Below the pieces are notes generated by a model that was not told the origin of the DNA, did no database searches, and saw only the letters and a program-made list of their open reading frames with translations. This document shows positions 8,412-18,355 of a DNA stretch of 64,000 bases, piece by piece; the first letter of the stretch is position 1, and the number at the start of each line of letters is the position of its first letter. Origin of the DNA: Geitlerinema sp. PCC 7407 (GTDB lineage Bacteria > Cyanobacteriota > Cyanobacteriia > PCC-7407); the NCBI RefSeq assembly GCF_000317045.1, contig NC_019703.1, forward strand, positions 3,274,501 to 3,338,500. The letters run 5' to 3'. The translations under genes and the position numbers were made by a program.

Positions 8412-9326
8412 ATGCACAACTTCCTGCCCATTGCGTACTTTCAGAACCAGTTTGTTCCCTTCGAAGACGCCAAAATCTCCATTGCCACCCACGCGCTGCA
8501 CTACGGCACCGGCGCGTTTGGCGGTCTTCGCTGCATCGCCGATCCCGAAAATCCCAACCAATATCTGCTTTTCCGCCTCGACCTCCACTGCAAGCGCCTC
8601 AGCAACAGCGCTCGCTTTTTGAACTATGACCTCCCCGCCAGCAAAATTCAGGAGGCCATCGTTGAATTTGTGCGCAAAAACCGTCCTGGCAGCTCTTCCT
8701 ACATTCGCCCCTTCGTCTACACCTCAGACCTCGGCATCTCGCCCCGCCTCCACAAGATCGAAAAAGACTTTTTCATCTATGGTCTAGAGCTCGGCGACTA
8801 CCTCTCCCCCGAGGGCGTGAGCTGCCGCATCAGCTCCTGGTACCGCCAAGAGGACCGCAGCCTGCCCCTGCGCGGCAAGATCAGCGGCGCCTACATCACC
8901 TCCTCCCTGGCCAAGACCGAAGCGGTGGAAGCGGGCTACGACGAGGCGATCTTGATGAACTCCCAGGGCAAAATCTGCGAAGCCTCGGGCATGAATGTTT
9001 TCATCGTCCGCAACGGCCAGGTGATCACCCCCGGCCCCGACCAGGACATCCTGGAGGGAATCACCCGTGGCAGCATCATCACCATCGCGCGGGACATGGG
9101 CCTCGAGGTGATCGAGCGGCCGGTGGACAAGTCCGAGCTGCTGATCGCCGATGAGGTTTTCCTAAGCGGGACAGCGGCCAAGATCACGCCGGTCAAGCAA
9201 GTCGAGAACTACAAGCTCTCCAGCGATCGCCCGATCACCGACCAGCTTCGCGAGAAAATCACGGCCATCACCGAAAACCGCGATCCGCAGTACAAAGACT
9301 GGGTTTACGTTATTTCCTGCGACTAG
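8412..9326 (+). CDS. ilvE: Branched-chain amino acid aminotransferase
   Basis: 304 aa, class IV PLP aminotransferase fold. Seen are the N-terminal HALHYGTGAFGGLR, the region holding the PLP lysine (GKISGAYI), GYDEAILMN, EASGMNVF and EGITRGSII, all typical of IlvE. It performs the last step of leucine, isoleucine and valine synthesis, transferring the amino group from glutamate to the 2-oxo acids. leuA lies about 2 kb away on the other strand but is not co-transcribed. A GC-rich hairpin follows the gene. Confidence 0.92.
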   Translation: MHNFLPIAYFQNQFVPFEDAKISIATHALHYGTGAFGGLRCIADPENPNQYLLFRLDLHCKRLSNSARFLNYDLPASKIQEAIVEFVRKNRPGSSSYIRPFVYTSDLGISPRLHKIEKDFFIYGLELGDYLSPEGVSCRISSWYRQEDRSLPLRGKISGAYITSSLAKTEAVEAGYDEAILMNSQGKICEASGMNVFIVRNGQVITPGPDQDILEGITRGSIITIARDMGLEVIERPVDKSELLIADEVFLSGTAAKITPVKQVENYKLSSDRPITDQLREKITAITENRDPQYKDWVYVISCD

Positions 9327-9373
9327 GCTTAGTTACTAGCGACTCTTGGGGCGATCGCCCCCAAACACAAACA

Positions 9374-9400
9374 ATCCCCCCTTCATGATGAAGGGGGGAT
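9374..9400. terminator. GC-rich hairpin between convergent genes
   Basis: Thirteen-base arms (ATCCCCCCTTCAT and complement) surround a single central base. It lies between convergent ilvE and the 122-aa gene. Read leftward it is followed by a T-rich stretch, so it suits the minus-strand gene best; it may also end ilvE. Confidence 0.7.
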
Positions 9401-9451
9401 CAAAAGCTTGTCCTTTGGCGTTGCAGCCTCTAGAGCAGCAATCTAGCTAGT

Positions 9452-9820
9452 CTAGCGAATCACGTCCTCAGCCTTTTCTTTCATCGACTCCAGAACGTTT
9501 TTAGCCGATTCCTCGACGGTCTTGGCCCCTTGGGAGTTGCTGGGGCGATTCATTTTCTCCGCGTCAGCCGCGCCCTGCACTTCGTTAATTCCTTCATTGG
9601 CTTTGCGCTGGGTTTCCTTCAGAGAGGGAGAGACGGAGTTGCCGCGCAGAACCTGCTCCGATTCTTTTTGGATTCCCTTCAGGGCGTCTTCACCCTTGCG
9701 CAGATCGCTGCTGAAGGCAGGCGCAGCACTAGCAAACACAAACAGCGTGCAGACAAAGGTCAAAACAAGAACTCGAGCTGCTTTGACAATTGCAGAAAAG
9801 TTTTGGCGAATGGTTTTCAT
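9452..9820 (-). CDS. Small secreted, helix-rich hypothetical protein
   Basis: 122 aa. A signal peptide (about 15-38, ending PAFSSD) is followed by a charged, Lys/Glu/Ser-rich region predicted as helix with little hydrophobic core (LRKGEDALKGIQKE; AKNVLESMKEKAEDVIR). This resembles the LEA-like or low-temperature-induced small proteins of cyanobacteria, but I cannot assign it firmly. It is monocistronic, convergent with ilvE, and has a long AT-rich upstream region. Confidence 0.72.
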   Translation of the reverse strand: MKTIRQNFSAIVKAARVLVLTFVCTLFVFASAAPAFSSDLRKGEDALKGIQKESEQVLRGNSVSPSLKETQRKANEGINEVQGAADAEKMNRPSNSQGAKTVEESAKNVLESMKEKAEDVIR

Positions 9821-10512
9821 AATGAAATTCTCACGTTTTTAACATCAGGTGTACTGTGATTCTTTCAAAGCAGCGCTTTAAGGCGCTTTAATGTCACCTT
9901 TTCTGATGAGAAAACTCATCCTAGAAGTTCATCTTAGAAATTGGTGAACTTAGGCCCCATTGGCCGCCAGCAAAAGCTTGGCGTCCTAAAATGCTGCTGG
10001 AGAATCACACAGCGTCTTGACGGCGATCGCCCATTTTTCCAAAACTTGGATTAACAGGCTGTCGCTACAAACAAGCAGGCTTTTTCCTTGAAATTTCAGG
10101 AATTTAGCCTACAAAAATCAGTCAGAAAAATCGAAAGACTTTGATTTGAATGGTTAGCAACAGCTTAAAAAATCGCCGTAGAGGTTGCAGTTGTTTGTCC
10201 CTTGGACATCTGACTGAACCCTATATAACCATCTTTGATTTCGGCCTAATTTGAATCTACACGCGGACAGATCTGTGATTTTGGGATATTGTTGCCCAAA
10301 ACCTCTGGAAATTCGGATTTTAGCAAGGTGTTCCAGAGCCACTCAGGCTTTAGGGACTTTGGCAACAAAAAATTCGCTCTTTCCTGAGATAGAGACCTCA
10401 GAAAATGAGCGAACCCAGTCGTAAGCGCAGTTGGAAAAAGAAGTCGTCTAGACTACGTTCCAACAAGTCCAGAAAAGAGATGGTGGTAGGGCCAAGCTGC
10501 CCATACCAGAGG
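9821..10512. other. AT-rich intergenic region, 692 bases
   Basis: It lies between the promoter side of the 122-aa gene and the 3' end of the TsaC-type gene. I see a tandem GCGCTTTAA pair near 9873-9893 and a short inverted repeat (CTGAG/CTCAG) near 10384-10400. The small frames here look random. No gene or RNA is recognised. Confidence 0.5.
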
Positions 10513-11124
10513 CTACAGCGGCAGGGCGATCGCCCCTTGGCGCAGCACTTCCCAGTCTGTGCCGGTCCACTTCACCACCGTCGAGGGCGTGCCTGAGGTG
10601 GCTGGGCGATCGCCTTCGATGGCGGCCACCTCCGCCGCCTGGGGCAGCAGCACCTGGGGAAACTGAGCCGCGATGTCTTCAAGGGTCTGCAAAGCTGGCT
10701 GCCCGGAGAGGTTGGCGCTGGTGGTGGCCAGGGGACCGGTCTGGGCGAGGATGTGGCGGGCGATCGCCCGCTGGGGCACCCGCAGGCCCACCGTGGTCGG
10801 ATCGGTGGGGTTGATGGCAGAGGGCACGCGATCGCTAGCGGGCAAGACCAGCGTCAGGGCTCCGGGCCAGTGACGCTCCGCCACCGATCGCCAGAGAGCC
10901 TGCTCCTCAGCGCTACCTCCCACAAAGGGCCACAAATCCTCGGCGCTGGCCCCCAGCAAAATCAGGGGCTTGGTTTCACTGCGCTGCTTGGCCGCGAAAA
11001 TCAGCTCGCCCCGATCGGGGCGCACCGCCAAGCCGGGCACCGTATCCGTCGGCAACCCAACAATTTGCTGACCGGCCTTGGCTTGGGCGATCAGCTCCGG
11101 GAGCGAAGTATAGGGCATAGACAA
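10513..11124 (-). CDS. tsaC: Threonylcarbamoyl-AMP synthase family protein (Sua5/YciO/YrdC)
   Basis: 203 aa, the short form without the C-terminal Sua5 domain. Family motifs are GLPTDTVPGLA near residue 25, the AAKQRSETKPLILL segment with the conserved Lys/Arg, WPGALTLVL and TTSANLSG. Members make threonylcarbamoyl-AMP from threonine, bicarbonate and ATP for the t6A37 modification of ANN-decoding tRNAs. Paralogues of the YciO type exist, so the exact role is less sure than the family. A second ATG two codons in (11118) is an equal candidate for the start. It stands 81 bases left of leuA on the same strand, after the leuA stop, so read-through from leuA is possible. Confidence 0.8.
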   Translation of the reverse strand: MSMPYTSLPELIAQAKAGQQIVGLPTDTVPGLAVRPDRGELIFAAKQRSETKPLILLGASAEDLWPFVGGSAEEQALWRSVAERHWPGALTLVLPASDRVPSAINPTDPTTVGLRVPQRAIARHILAQTGPLATTSANLSGQPALQTLEDIAAQFPQVLLPQAAEVAAIEGDRPATSGTPSTVVKWTGTDWEVLRQGAIALPL

Positions 11125-11205
11125 AAAAACTCAGAGTTTCAGCAGGAGCACCCGTCATGGGCGCTCCTGGCTCAGCAAACGTGACTTCCTAGAAGCTGTT
11201 GAGGC

Positions 11206-12852
11206 TTAGATGCGGCTTTGGGCGATCGCCGGATCCGTCGACGTCAGCCCCGCGCCCCGCTGGGGATGGAGGGACGCTCCCTGCTGCAAAGCCGCGCAGA
11301 GGCGGTTCAGGGCATTCAGGTAGGCCTGGGCCGACGCCACAATGATGTCGGTATTGGCGGCATGGCCCGAGAACAGCCGATCTTCGTGCTTGAGGCGAAT
11401 CGTCACCTCGCCAATGGCGTCGATCCCGGCCGTCACCGACTGGACCGAAAACTCCACCAGCTGATTGGGCACCTCAACCACGCGATTGATCGCCTTGTAC
11501 ACCGCATCCACCGGCCCTGTGCCAATGGCCGCGTCCGTCAGCTCCTCACCGTCGGGCGTCCGCAGGGTGACCGTCGCCGTCGGCCGCGCGTTGCTGCCGC
11601 AGGAGACCTGCACCAGCTCCAGCCGGAACAGCTCTGGGGCCTGCTGGATTTCGTCGTTGACGATGGCTTCCAGGTCACGATCGGAGATGTCTTTTTTCTT
11701 GTCGGCCAGCTCTTTGAACCGCACAAAAGCCCGATTCAGGTCCTGATCCGCCAGGTCAAAGCCCAGCTCCCGCAGGCGCGTCCGGAAGGCGTTGCGGCCG
11801 GAGTGTTTGCCCAGCACAATTTGGTTGTCGGTCAGACCGATAGACTGGGCGTCCATGATCTCGTAGGTGAGCTTGTTCTTGAGGACGCCGTCCTGGTGAA
11901 TGCCGGATTCGTGGGCGAAGGCGTTGGCGCCGACGATGGCCTTGTTCGGCTGGACCAGCATCCCGGTCAGGTTCGAGACCAGGCGCGAGGTTTTGTAGAT
12001 CTGGCGGGTGTCGATGTTGGTGAGGGGCGCTTCGGAGTCCTGTGGGCGGCCCAAGAAGGGGTTGAAGTAGCGGCGGCGCACGTGAAGCCCCATGACCAGC
12101 TCTTCGAGGGCAGCATTGCCGGCCCGTTCACCGATGCCGTTGATGGTGCACTCGAGCTGACGAGCACCATTCTTGACGGCTTCCAGGAAGTTTGCCACCG
12201 CCAAGCCCAGGTCATTGTGACCGTGGACCGAAATAATGGCCTTGTCGATGTTGGGGACGTTCTCTTTGATGCCGCGAATCAAGGCGCCGAACTCAGCTGG
12301 CGTCGTGTAGCCAACGGTGTCGGGGATGTTGATGGTGGTGGCACCGGCGGCGATCGCCCGCTCGAGCACCTGGTACAGAAACTCCGGCTCCGATCGGCCC
12401 GCATCCTCCGGCGAGAACTCAATGTCATCCACGAAGGATTTGGCGTAGGCGACCATCTCCTCGGCGATCGCCAGCACCTCGGGCCGCGTCTTCTTCAGCT
12501 TGTACTGGAGGTGAATGTCCGACGTCGCAATGAAGGTGTGAATGCGAGGCTTGGCCGCTGGCTTGAGGGCCTCCGCCGCCGCCTTGATGTCCTGCTGGGT
12601 CGCGCGCGCTAGACCGCAGATCGAGGGGCCGTCGGGAGAACCTACCTGAGCAGCGATTTTTTGTACAGCCTCAAAGTCCCCAGGACTCGCAAAAGGGAAC
12701 CCCGCCTCGATCACATCGACCCCAAGCCGAGCCAGCTGGCGCGCAATGGTCAGCTTTTCATCCACATTCAGCGTTGCGCCAGGAGACTGCTCCCCGTCGC
12801 GGAGGGTGGTGTCAAAAATGATGATTCGATCCTGAGGGGGGTTTGTGCTCAT
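11206..12852 (-). CDS. leuA: 2-isopropylmalate synthase
   Basis: 548 aa from the ATG at 12852 (MSTNPPQDR); an in-frame start 27 bases upstream is less likely. It condenses 2-oxoisovalerate with acetyl-CoA, the committed step of leucine synthesis. The TIM-barrel HMGL-like domain (about 10-280) has [12 protein letters not shown] with the metal/substrate residues and the HGHNDLG metal-binding pair. [11 protein letters not shown] follows, and the C-terminal leucine-binding regulatory domain (about 390-520, ending [13 protein letters not shown]) is intact, so feedback inhibition by leucine is expected. No leader peptide rich in leucine is evident upstream. Confidence 0.95.
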   Translation of the reverse strand: MSTNPPQDRIIIFDTTLRDGEQSPGATLNVDEKLTIARQLARLGVDVIEAGFPFASPGDFEAVQKIAAQVGSPDGPSICGLARATQQDIKAAAEALKPAAKPRIHTFIATSDIHLQYKLKKTRPEVLAIAEEMVAYAKSFVDDIEFSPEDAGRSEPEFLYQVLERAIAAGATTINIPDTVGYTTPAEFGALIRGIKENVPNIDKAIISVHGHNDLGLAVANFLEAVKNGARQLECTINGIGERAGNAALEELVMGLHVRRRYFNPFLGRPQDSEAPLTNIDTRQIYKTSRLVSNLTGMLVQPNKAIVGANAFAHESGIHQDGVLKNKLTYEIMDAQSIGLTDNQIVLGKHSGRNAFRTRLRELGFDLADQDLNRAFVRFKELADKKKDISDRDLEAIVNDEIQQAPELFRLELVQVSCGSNARPTATVTLRTPDGEELTDAAIGTGPVDAVYKAINRVVEVPNQLVEFSVQSVTAGIDAIGEVTIRLKHEDRLFSGHAANTDIIVASAQAYLNALNRLCAALQQGASLHPQRGAGLTSTDPAIAQSRI

Positions 12853-13196
12853 AGTTGTTGAGGACTCGCAGAAGTTCAAAGAAAATCAGCAGGGAAAAAG
12901 CAATCTCAGACGCCGTCGGGGCTTGAGGCGCATCGCTCAGGGCGAACAGCAGCCCCAGTCTCCGATGGCTGAACACAGGAGCAAGGCGCTGAGTATCAGA
13001 GTATCAAGGGTCGTCACCAGCAGCATTCACAGGGGGGGAGCAGCCCCAGGCCGCTGCATCTAGACCCGCTGCGGGGCGATCGCCCCCGTACCCACCGTAA
13101 GACCATTCTAGTCGCTGGCTTTACCTCGCCGTATCCCAGAACTCCGAAAAGTCGGGCCGGCGATCGCTCAACCTGGGCAAGCTATCTTTTCGCCAG
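12853..13196. other. Intergenic region upstream of leuA
   Basis: 344 bases between the leuA start and the 3' end of the LabA-like gene. It is GC-rich with HIP1 sites near 13075 and 13160 and G/C tracts that could pair (around 13033-13085). I see no confident promoter or terminator. Confidence 0.45.
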
Positions 13197-13715
13197 TCAG
13201 GCATCCATTTTTTCGATAAACGGGCGAATATCATTCAGGTCAATATAGCGGTCTGTGGCATTGCGCAACTCGCGCGCAATCATGCCTTCTGTAGAAACAA
13301 CCGTGATGTGCGTACTTTTCGATCGCAGCAGCTCGATCGCCCGCTCAAAATCACCATCACCGCTAAACAAAATCACCTGATCGTATTGCTCAACGGTATT
13401 AAACATATCAATAACAATTTCGATATCGAGATTCGCTTTTTGGGAGTAGCGTCCCGAGTTATCGTCGTAATACTCTTTAAGAATTTTAGTTCGGACCGTA
13501 TAGCCTAAGCTGATCAGGGCATCTCGAAAACCTCGCTGGTCTTGAGGATCTTTGATGCCGGTATACCAAAAAGCATTGATCAGGTTAATACCGGGTTCTC
13601 GGGTGAAATACTCTAAAACGCGACGAGGATCAAAGAACCAACCGTTTTTCTGCTGTGCATAAAACATGTTGTTGCCGTCGACGAAAATCGACAGCCGATT
13701 TTTGGGATAACTCAT
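13197..13715 (-). CDS. NYN-domain protein, LabA/DUF88 family
   Basis: 172 aa, a single NYN (PIN-like) domain. The acidic residues of the nuclease-like centre are visible: FVDGNNMF near the start, then DIEIVIDM and FSGDGDFERAI. LabA in Synechococcus elongatus affects circadian output, and other members are RNases or RNA-binding proteins; which applies here cannot be told. It is monocistronic. The coding sequence is more AT-rich than its neighbours, as for a housekeeping-type small gene. Confidence 0.88.
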   Translation of the reverse strand: MSYPKNRLSIFVDGNNMFYAQQKNGWFFDPRRVLEYFTREPGINLINAFWYTGIKDPQDQRGFRDALISLGYTVRTKILKEYYDDNSGRYSQKANLDIEIVIDMFNTVEQYDQVILFSGDGDFERAIELLRSKSTHITVVSTEGMIARELRNATDRYIDLNDIRPFIEKMDA

Positions 13716-14310
13716 AGAAGGTTAGACCTAAAATTTGTAGAATTGAGCCGAGCCAGCGTCCTTTTATGGGCTGGCTAGCATTGGTGAAAAGACCTGCAAG
13801 GGAGATTGATTTCCCTCACACCGAAGTTTTGAGCCTAAAGAAGTATTTGAGTTAAGGGTAATTTTAGTTCTTTAGGAATTGACTACACAGATGAGTAAGG
13901 GTTAGGTAGAAGCAAAATTAACTGGGATTCTCATTGAAGGAAGTCTAGAGTAGGAAATAGGCTGAATTAAGAGGGTATTTTGAGCTGATCCTATTATAGG
14001 GTGCACTGCAAAGCCCTCTCGCTCATGGTGGCAGAAAAGCTCGATCAGCGATAGAGCCGGGACTCGCGGGACAGCCTTTCCGGTCAAAGAATTTACGGAA
14101 AGGGGCGATCGCCGGTGGAGATCAGGGGCAGGGAGACGCGCTTTTTTGTCGCTTGGGATCCCAGACCAATCTTGAGCTAGGTCGATCTTGGGAAAGAAAT
14201 CGTCTTCGCCTCGGGTTGGACTTGGGCACAATGGTTGCTATCGAACCCCGCTCAATTGCCGCTCCTATTCCGCCCCGCCCTCCAACGACGGGGTCTCTCG
14301 GAGGCTTCCG
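13716..14310. other. Divergent intergenic region, 595 bases
   Basis: It separates the leftward LabA-like gene from the rightward CHASE2 kinase gene. An inverted repeat CCTTTCCG/CGGAAAGG lies at 14075-14082 and 14096-14103. Small frames here do not resemble proteins. A Shine-Dalgarno-like GGAGG at 14300-14304 precedes the kinase ATG at 14311. Confidence 0.5.
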
Positions 14311-16728
14311 ATGACCGCAGAAAAACCTGCTTTTAGCAATACCACGTCGCTGGGCCAGCGCTTGAAGCTGCGAGCTCGTCAGTGGTGGACGCTCCGACGG
14401 TTGGGCCATAGCCTGGCGGGGGCGATCGCCTTGCTGGCAGCAGCGGGGACGGCAACCGAAGTGGGCCTGGTCCAGCTCCTAGAGCGCCAAAATCAGGCTT
14501 TCTTTTTTGAGGTGCGCGGTCCCAGGACGCCGCCCCAGGACATTGTTATTTTGGCCATCGATGAGCAGTCGATCCAGCAGGGCAAAATCCACGCCATGGA
14601 GCCCGAGCGCTACCCGTTCCTGGCGCCGCTGCAATCTTGGCCCTGGCAGCGCACGGCCTACGCGATCGCCATCGAGCGCTTGCTAGGGGCGGGGGCCAAG
14701 GCGGTCGGGGTCGACGTGATTTTTGATGCGCCGGGCATCTATGGCGAGGCGGATGACGAGCGCTTTGCCAAAACCCTGGCGCGCTACCGCTCCCAGGTGA
14801 CGCTGGCAGCGCAGTTTGAGGAGGGGAGCGATCGCGGCGGCTACGTGTTTCAGCTCGCTGAGCCCCAAACTCGCTTCCTGACCGGGGGCACCCTCACGGG
14901 ATACATCAACTATCCCCTGAGTGCCAACAGCGAAGTCCAAGAGCTCAACAGCCGCTATCTCTGGCACGTCCAGCGCAATAATCCAGATCATGGCGACTTT
15001 TTACAGACGATCGCCGACGACGTGCCGTCCTTTGACCAGGCAGTCCTGGCGTCTGCCCAGGCCTCCACGCCGCCTCTCAGCGGCAGCGACATCTTTTTCT
15101 ATGGGCCTTCCGGAACCTTCGAGCAAATCCCCTTTTGGCACGTTCTCGATCCGAGCAACTGGAATACCTACCTCCAGAGCGGCGCCTACTTCAAAGACAA
15201 AATTGTGCTGATCGGCGCCACCGCAGCATCGGCCCAAGACTTTCACAACACGCCTTTTGGCCTCAGCCTCCTGTATCCTCAGCCCATGGCAGGCATCGAG
15301 ATCCACGCGAATGGCATCGCGACGCTGCTGGAGGGACGAGCGATCGGCGACTTGCTACCCGGGTCGGGGGCGCGAGGCGGACTGGTCTTGGTTTTGGTGC
15401 TGGGAGCTAGCGCCCTGCTCAGTCGGCAGCGCCGATTGGAGCACCAGTTTCTCTGGCTGAGCGCACTGGTGCTGACTTGGCTGATTGGCAGCTATAGCCT
15501 ATTTACCTATGCCCAGCGCCGAGTGCCCACGGCTACGCCGATCCTGGCGATCGCCCTGGGGGGCTTTGGCTACATGGGGACCACCTACTGGCAAGACCAG
15601 CAGCGTCGCCGCCAGCTCCGTCGCACCCTCAAGCACTACGCTGGCGCGCCCCTCGTCCAAGAAATTCTGGGACAGCAGGATGATTTTCAAGACTTGCTGG
15701 CCGAGCGGGAGCAGGAAGTGCTGGGCAAGCTGCTCGGCAATCGCTACCGCGTGCTAAAAGTCTTGGGCTCTGGAGGCTTTAGCGCGACCTACATCGCCGA
15801 AGACACCCAGCGCCCCGGCACGCCCCAGTGCGTGGTGAAGCAGCTGCGGCCCGCCAGCAATGATGTGAAGGTCTTGGCCCTGTCGCGGCGTCTGTTTGAG
15901 CGAGAGGCCGCCACCCTCGAAAAGCTCGGCAAACATGACCAAATTCCGCAGCTTTTGGCCTATTTCGAAGAAGATGCCGAGTTTTATCTGATTCAGGAAT
16001 TCATCATTGGCCATCCCCTCAGCGAGGAGCTCCCCCTCGGTAAGCAGATTCCTTCGGCGCGCGTGCTGCGGATGCTCGAGGACTTGCTGGAGGTGCTGAT
16101 CTTTGTCCACCACCACGGGGTGATTCACCGGGACATCAAGCCGAATAACATCATTCGGCGCCACAGCGACAATAGGCTAGTGCTGATTGACTTTGGGGCG
16201 GTCAAGGAGATGCAGACCCAGGCCAGCGGCGAGGGCGGGACAGAGGCGGCCTTGACCATTGGCATCGGCACGCGGGGATACATGCCCAGCGAGCAGTGCG
16301 CAGGGATGCCGCGCTTTACGAGTGACCTGTACGCGGTGGGAATGACGGCCATTCAGGCGCTGACGGGGCTTCCCCCGGACCAGCTCAAGGAAGACCCGAA
16401 GACGGGGGATCTCGTTTGGCAACATCGGGCCCGCGTGAGCCACGAGCTGGCAATGATTCTGAGTCAGATGGTGCGCTATGACTTCAAGCTGCGCTATCAG
16501 TCTGCGGATGAGGCGCTGGCAGCGCTGCGATCGCTCCAGTCCAGCGGCGCGATCGCCGAAGAGAGCGAGCCTGAGACGGCTGTTTCTGGCAATTTCGCAA
16601 ACGCCCTGGATGACGGCGAGGACGAGCGGCCCTCGACGCTGCTGTGGCCGGAGGGCTTTGATACTGCCCAAGTTTCTGAAGAGCCAGAAACGGCGATCGC
16701 CCCTGACGCTAGCCCACCGTCAACCTAG
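14311..16728 (+). CDS. CHASE2-domain transmembrane Ser/Thr protein kinase
   Basis: 805 aa from the ATG at 14311, supported by a GGAGG six bases upstream; the frame opens earlier, but that part is poor in coding character. The first membrane helix (about 28-55) is followed by an extracytoplasmic CHASE2 sensor (about 60-345; DIVILAIDEQSIQQG, FKDKIVLIGATAA, MAGIEIHAN). Three membrane helices (350-430) lead to the kinase domain (about 480-740): GSGGFSATY, VVKQL, HRDIKPNNII, DFGAVKEM. It shares the DFGAVK subfamily mark with the kinase at 6177. The CHASE2 ligand is unknown. It converges on the FecR gene with a 34-base gap. Confidence 0.93.
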   Translation: MTAEKPAFSNTTSLGQRLKLRARQWWTLRRLGHSLAGAIALLAAAGTATEVGLVQLLERQNQAFFFEVRGPRTPPQDIVILAIDEQSIQQGKIHAMEPERYPFLAPLQSWPWQRTAYAIAIERLLGAGAKAVGVDVIFDAPGIYGEADDERFAKTLARYRSQVTLAAQFEEGSDRGGYVFQLAEPQTRFLTGGTLTGYINYPLSANSEVQELNSRYLWHVQRNNPDHGDFLQTIADDVPSFDQAVLASAQASTPPLSGSDIFFYGPSGTFEQIPFWHVLDPSNWNTYLQSGAYFKDKIVLIGATAASAQDFHNTPFGLSLLYPQPMAGIEIHANGIATLLEGRAIGDLLPGSGARGGLVLVLVLGASALLSRQRRLEHQFLWLSALVLTWLIGSYSLFTYAQRRVPTATPILAIALGGFGYMGTTYWQDQQRRRQLRRTLKHYAGAPLVQEILGQQDDFQDLLAEREQEVLGKLLGNRYRVLKVLGSGGFSATYIAEDTQRPGTPQCVVKQLRPASNDVKVLALSRRLFEREAATLEKLGKHDQIPQLLAYFEEDAEFYLIQEFIIGHPLSEELPLGKQIPSARVLRMLEDLLEVLIFVHHHGVIHRDIKPNNIIRRHSDNRLVLIDFGAVKEMQTQASGEGGTEAALTIGIGTRGYMPSEQCAGMPRFTSDLYAVGMTAIQALTGLPPDQLKEDPKTGDLVWQHRARVSHELAMILSQMVRYDFKLRYQSADEALAALRSLQSSGAIAEESEPETAVSGNFANALDDGEDERPSTLLWPEGFDTAQVSEEPETAIAPDASPPST

Positions 16729-16762
16729 CGCCGCAAACCGTTCAGGCCCAATAAACACAATC

Positions 16763-18355
16763 TCAGTTTTGTCTGGGCAAGCCAGGCAAATCAAATACCG
16801 GGTTGCCCGGGGGTCTATCGGGTGGGTTTGCTGGCGGGTTAGGAGATTTTCCTGGCTTCCCCCCCAGATTAATCCCCAAATTGGCCAAATTCAGACCAAT
16901 TCCGACGTCGCTAGAGGGTGTGCTCTCCGGCACAGGAGCGGGGTTAACGGAGATGGGTGGCTCCACCGGCATCGGCGTGACGTCGGGCTCTGGCTGGGGC
17001 GATGGAGGCGTATCCGGAGTGACCGGGATCGTCGTTGGCGGCTCGGCTGGCGTAGTAGGCGTCCCCGCAGGATCTGGCGCTGGGTCTACCTGGAGAGGCG
17101 GCTGATTAGCCACAGGCCCCTGAGGAGCGGGGTTGCCTGCATTTGGTTGGGCCGGAGTTGCGGGCGTTGCCGGAGTCCCAGGACCATTGGGCTGGGCTGG
17201 GGTCGCGGGCGTCGCTGCGTTGTTGTTGCGTCCGCCGGGCTGGGCCGGGGTCGCGGGCGTTGCCGGAGTCCCAGGACCGTTGGGCCGGGCCGGAGTTGCA
17301 GGCGTCGCCGCGTTGTTGTCGCGCCCGCCGGGCTGGGCCGGGATCGCGGGCTGGGCTGGGGTCCCAGGACCGTTGGGCTGGGCTGGGGTCGCGGGCTGCG
17401 CGGGACTAGCACCGGGCCGCGTCGGGATCATGTCGAGGCCCCGCATGATTGCGGGCTGAGGCTGGGCCGGCGCCACCGGGTTGGGCTCAAACTGGGACGC
17501 TGGCACCGCCTCTAGAAACTGGGTTTCGCCTGCTTCGAGCAAGCGGTCTGGGTGGACATCAATCGTGGGGCGCAGGGGAACGCCCTCTGGTGGCGAGCTT
17601 TCGGTGCGGGTAGAGACCGCGCTGAGAAAGTCTGGATTTTCCTGCATGGGCATTTCTGCCAAGGAGCCTTGGGACGCCAGACCCCGACGGATCTCGGCTC
17701 GCACTTCATCGAGGGCAGCCCCTTCAATGGCGATCGCCTGGGGATTTTCGGAGGAGAGATCTAGGCCCTTGACGATTTCACTGGTGGCGTAGAAGGAGCT
17801 CAGGTCAAATTCGTATACGCCTTGCAGGCGATCGCCCTCAAACACCGCCATTTGGCCTGCGGCGAGCGTTTGGGTTCCCTGCTCATTCGACACCGTAATG
17901 CCAGAGTCGGTCAGGGCCGCAACAATACTAGTCTGCGTCTCGGGCACATAGCGCACAAACAAGGCAGAACCTCGAATGCCCGCCGTCGCGTTGGGAGTGC
18001 GAATGCGAGTCAAGCCTTGACCAGGCCGAATCAGAGCCAAGACCGTACCACCGCGCAGGTCAATGTCTCGGGTGTTGGGCTTGAAGTTGAAGAGGGCTTG
18101 AGCGCCCAAGCGGGCGAGGGAGCCGTCGTTGAAGACGACATCCGCTGAAGAGCCACTTCCCGTCGAGAGCGCATCCCCAGGCACCATTGGGTCGGAGAGG
18201 CGGGCCGGTCGAGCCGGCTGGCGCTGGGGTTGGAGCCGAACAATATTGCGGATCTGCTGCACGGTCGCCCGGGTCAATGGAGTCAGGGCGTAACTCGCTT
18301 GTGCCCCTAGGCTCCAGATTAGGACCGTCAAGACCAGGATTAAACGCCGAGACAT
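16763..18355 (-). CDS. Secreted FecR-domain protein with Pro/Ala-rich repeats
   Basis: 530 aa. A signal peptide (1-24, ending ASYALT) is followed by a FecR domain (about 60-165; GDALSTGSGSSADVVFNDGS, then TPNATAGIRGSALFVRY). A region of unknown fold comes next, then a low-complexity tail (about 310-480) of PATPAQP-type repeats. Two nearly full copies of a 31-residue unit are visible, with partial copies on each side. FecR domains of this kind in cyanobacteria occur in the periplasm and are often encoded beside CHASE2 receptors. Here the neighbour is a CHASE2 kinase, which suggests a joint sensor. The gene is divergent from a barrel-protein gene. Confidence 0.88.
   Translation of the reverse strand: MSRRLILVLTVLIWSLGAQASYALTPLTRATVQQIRNIVRLQPQRQPARPARLSDPMVPGDALSTGSGSSADVVFNDGSLARLGAQALFNFKPNTRDIDLRGGTVLALIRPGQGLTRIRTPNATAGIRGSALFVRYVPETQTSIVAALTDSGITVSNEQGTQTLAAGQMAVFEGDRLQGVYEFDLSSFYATSEIVKGLDLSSENPQAIAIEGAALDEVRAEIRRGLASQGSLAEMPMQENPDFLSAVSTRTESSPPEGVPLRPTIDVHPDRLLEAGETQFLEAVPASQFEPNPVAPAQPQPAIMRGLDMIPTRPGASPAQPATPAQPNGPGTPAQPAIPAQPGGRDNNAATPATPARPNGPGTPATPATPAQPGGRNNNAATPATPAQPNGPGTPATPATPAQPNAGNPAPQGPVANQPPLQVDPAPDPAGTPTTPAEPPTTIPVTPDTPPSPQPEPDVTPMPVEPPISVNPAPVPESTPSSDVGIGLNLANLGINLGGKPGKSPNPPANPPDRPPGNPVFDLPGLPRQN
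17130..17420. repeat. 93-bp coding tandem repeats in the FecR-domain gene
   Basis: The DNA encodes two near-identical 31-residue units (PAQPGGR, NNAATPATPA, PNGPGTPATPAT) plus partial flanking units. Such repeats expand and contract by slippage, so copy number may vary between strains. Confidence 0.75.

Noticed and set aside
11218-12612. 464-codon plus-strand frame opposite leuA
   Set aside because: Shadow of the well-conserved leuA gene; Arg/Val/Gly-rich sequence caused by codon bias on the other strand.
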